DNA from: Lucifuga dentata
Taxonomy: Eukaryota > Chordata > Actinopteri > Ophidiiformes > Bythitidae
Direction: 5' to 3'
Assembly: GCA_014773175.1 (NCBI GenBank)
Contig: VXCM01002513.1
Span: forward strand, 1-64,000
Length of the DNA: 64,000 nt
The notes under the pieces were generated by a model. The model had not been told where the DNA came from and did not search any database. It worked only from the letters and a program-made list of their open reading frames with translations. Of the stretch, positions 38,715 through 64,000 are shown in pieces (position 1 is the stretch's first letter; each line of letters opens with the position of its first letter). The translations under genes and the position numbers were made by a program.

Positions 38715-39295
38715 AAGGACCATACCATCCATTTTGCATGTTTGATCCTAACATTTTCCATTTTCATACATGTTCCACTACTGATAATCATTTCCCAAAG
38801 GATAAAACCGTATTTCAGCTTTCCTGATATTTTGCTAAATCTCTTAATCTTCCAAAATCAAATATTCAAGTGATACACCCACCTTAAAAATCCATGTTTC
38901 TCCTGCTAATAGTTACACAGCCTTATGAAGTCACGGTCCTTTAAATTTTTCCATAAACGCAGGTCTTCTTTTGGGACTATATTCCCCGGTGGAGGCATAC
39001 ATTCACTCCACGCTTTTTATTGAGCTTAAACACTAAAATTACATAACTTCTAAAAAAACCTGAATACACGTCTTGTTGGTGATGATGGATTACCTATCCC
39101 AAGAACGTTTACAGTATCAACAAGTTGATTTTAATAGCAGAATGAACTGAAACCAATGGAGGTCTGGAAGGTAGGAAAAACATTTTTAATTCACCGTTCC
39201 AGTAGTATGCTTTGGGAAATGATTGTCAGTAACATAACATGTATGAAAATTGAATATATTAGGCTCAAACGTACAAAATGGGTGGTATAGTCCTT
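38715..39295 (-). mobile_element. MITE family 1, subfamily A, full length
   Basis: 581 bp, TA on both sides. It lies about 550 bp upstream of the tpd52l2 start codon, close to its probable promoter. Confidence 0.9.
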
Positions 39296-39589
39296 TAAAT
39301 GTATCATTATCAAACAAACAGTATTTGTGGAGTTCATAAAGTAAAACACAGACTCAAAATATAAAACTGGTTTAATACCAGACTTCATTGAATGCAAAGA
39401 AAAGATGATTAAATGGTACACCCAGTTTGATGTAACTATATGTCGTTCTTTACATTTCAGTGAAGCAGAGTGTCAGCTCTAGAAATGAAACTGATTGTTT
39501 GGACAACAGCAAAACCATAACTACTAATTCTCTCCAATAAACTTGAGTCTGAGTTGTAAAATCGGCGAGTCCTTTAATAGCAGCAACAG

Positions 39590-39851
39590 GAAGCAGGAAG
39601 AGTCGTGGACTATTACTTTGAAACCCGCAGGAAGTAGGTACGCTTGTGCCGTTAGCTTGACGGCGGCTCGTGCTGAGCTGGCTGTTTGTTTCCACTGTTC
39701 CTGTGAGTGTGTGTCGACGGCTCAGCCACCAAAACCAGGAAGATTCACTCTCAGCGGGCGGAGGGCGCACTGCTACAGTTTGCTGCCACATTTCCCAGCA
39801 GTCAAGCTTAACTTTTAACGAAAAGCGTCACAATTCTGCTAATTCGACGCA
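39590..39851 (+). promoter_or_regulatory. tpd52l2: tpd52l2 promoter and 5' UTR region
   Basis: CpG- and GC-richer than the surrounding DNA (GACGGCGGCTCG, GCGGGCGGAGGGCGC) and directly upstream of the start codon. CCACATTTCCCAGCAGTC at about 39785 resembles a ZNF143/Staf site. The transcription start is not marked by a TATA box. Confidence 0.55.
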
Positions 39852-63916
<24,065 letters not shown>

Positions 63917-64000
63917 GTGAGCGGCGAAACATGTTTCACCCGTTATTTTTGCATGACGCGTTCCGTCTTTGCTTCAGTGTCAGTGAAAATATTGACGTTA

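Overview
The window is vertebrate nuclear DNA, almost certainly from a teleost fish. It has small exons with GT-AG introns, very many CA/TG microsatellites, and fish-type L2/Rex1-like LINEs, Tc1, hAT and MITE repeats. The three protein-coding genes keep a vertebrate neighbourhood and all lie on the + strand.

Layout. (1) 1-4467: upstream DNA with a degenerate LINE reverse transcriptase fragment, an L2-type LINE 3' end and two MITE copies. (2) 4468-9566: dnajc5 (cysteine string protein alpha), four coding exons encoding a complete protein of 196 residues, followed by repeat-filled DNA that may be partly 3' UTR (to about 14.2 kb). (3) 19507-36769: a MuRF-type TRIM E3 ligase gene (RING, B-box, coiled coil, COS-like segment) with an unusually long acidic C-terminal part. 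It has two possible last exons. One would end the protein in a hydrophobic membrane-spanning tail, the other in a soluble Ser-rich tail, and each has its own AATAAA. (4) 39852 to beyond the right edge: tpd52l2 (tumor protein D52-like 2), six coding exons seen, including a 45-nt cassette exon; the 3' end is outside the window.

The genes are not an operon. The linkage is informative because, from known maps, mammalian DNAJC5B lies beside TRIM55 and DNAJC5G beside TRIM54, whereas human DNAJC5 lies beside TPD52L2 with no MuRF gene. This window looks like the fourth MuRF ohnolog kept next to dnajc5 in fish.

Between and inside the genes the DNA is a thick layer of nested repeats. The dominant one is a MITE of about 580 bp with terminal inverted repeats of about 86 bp and TA target duplications, in two subfamilies (A younger, B older), present in about 21 whole or partial copies. 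Other repeats sit inside or around these: a 1.24-kb probable solo LTR, Tc1 pieces, hAT elements with 8-bp target duplications, a foldback element carrying a 145-bp minisatellite, and four further families called C, D, E and F here. Several single-N positions are flanked by identical sequence on both sides and look like unmerged contig ends.
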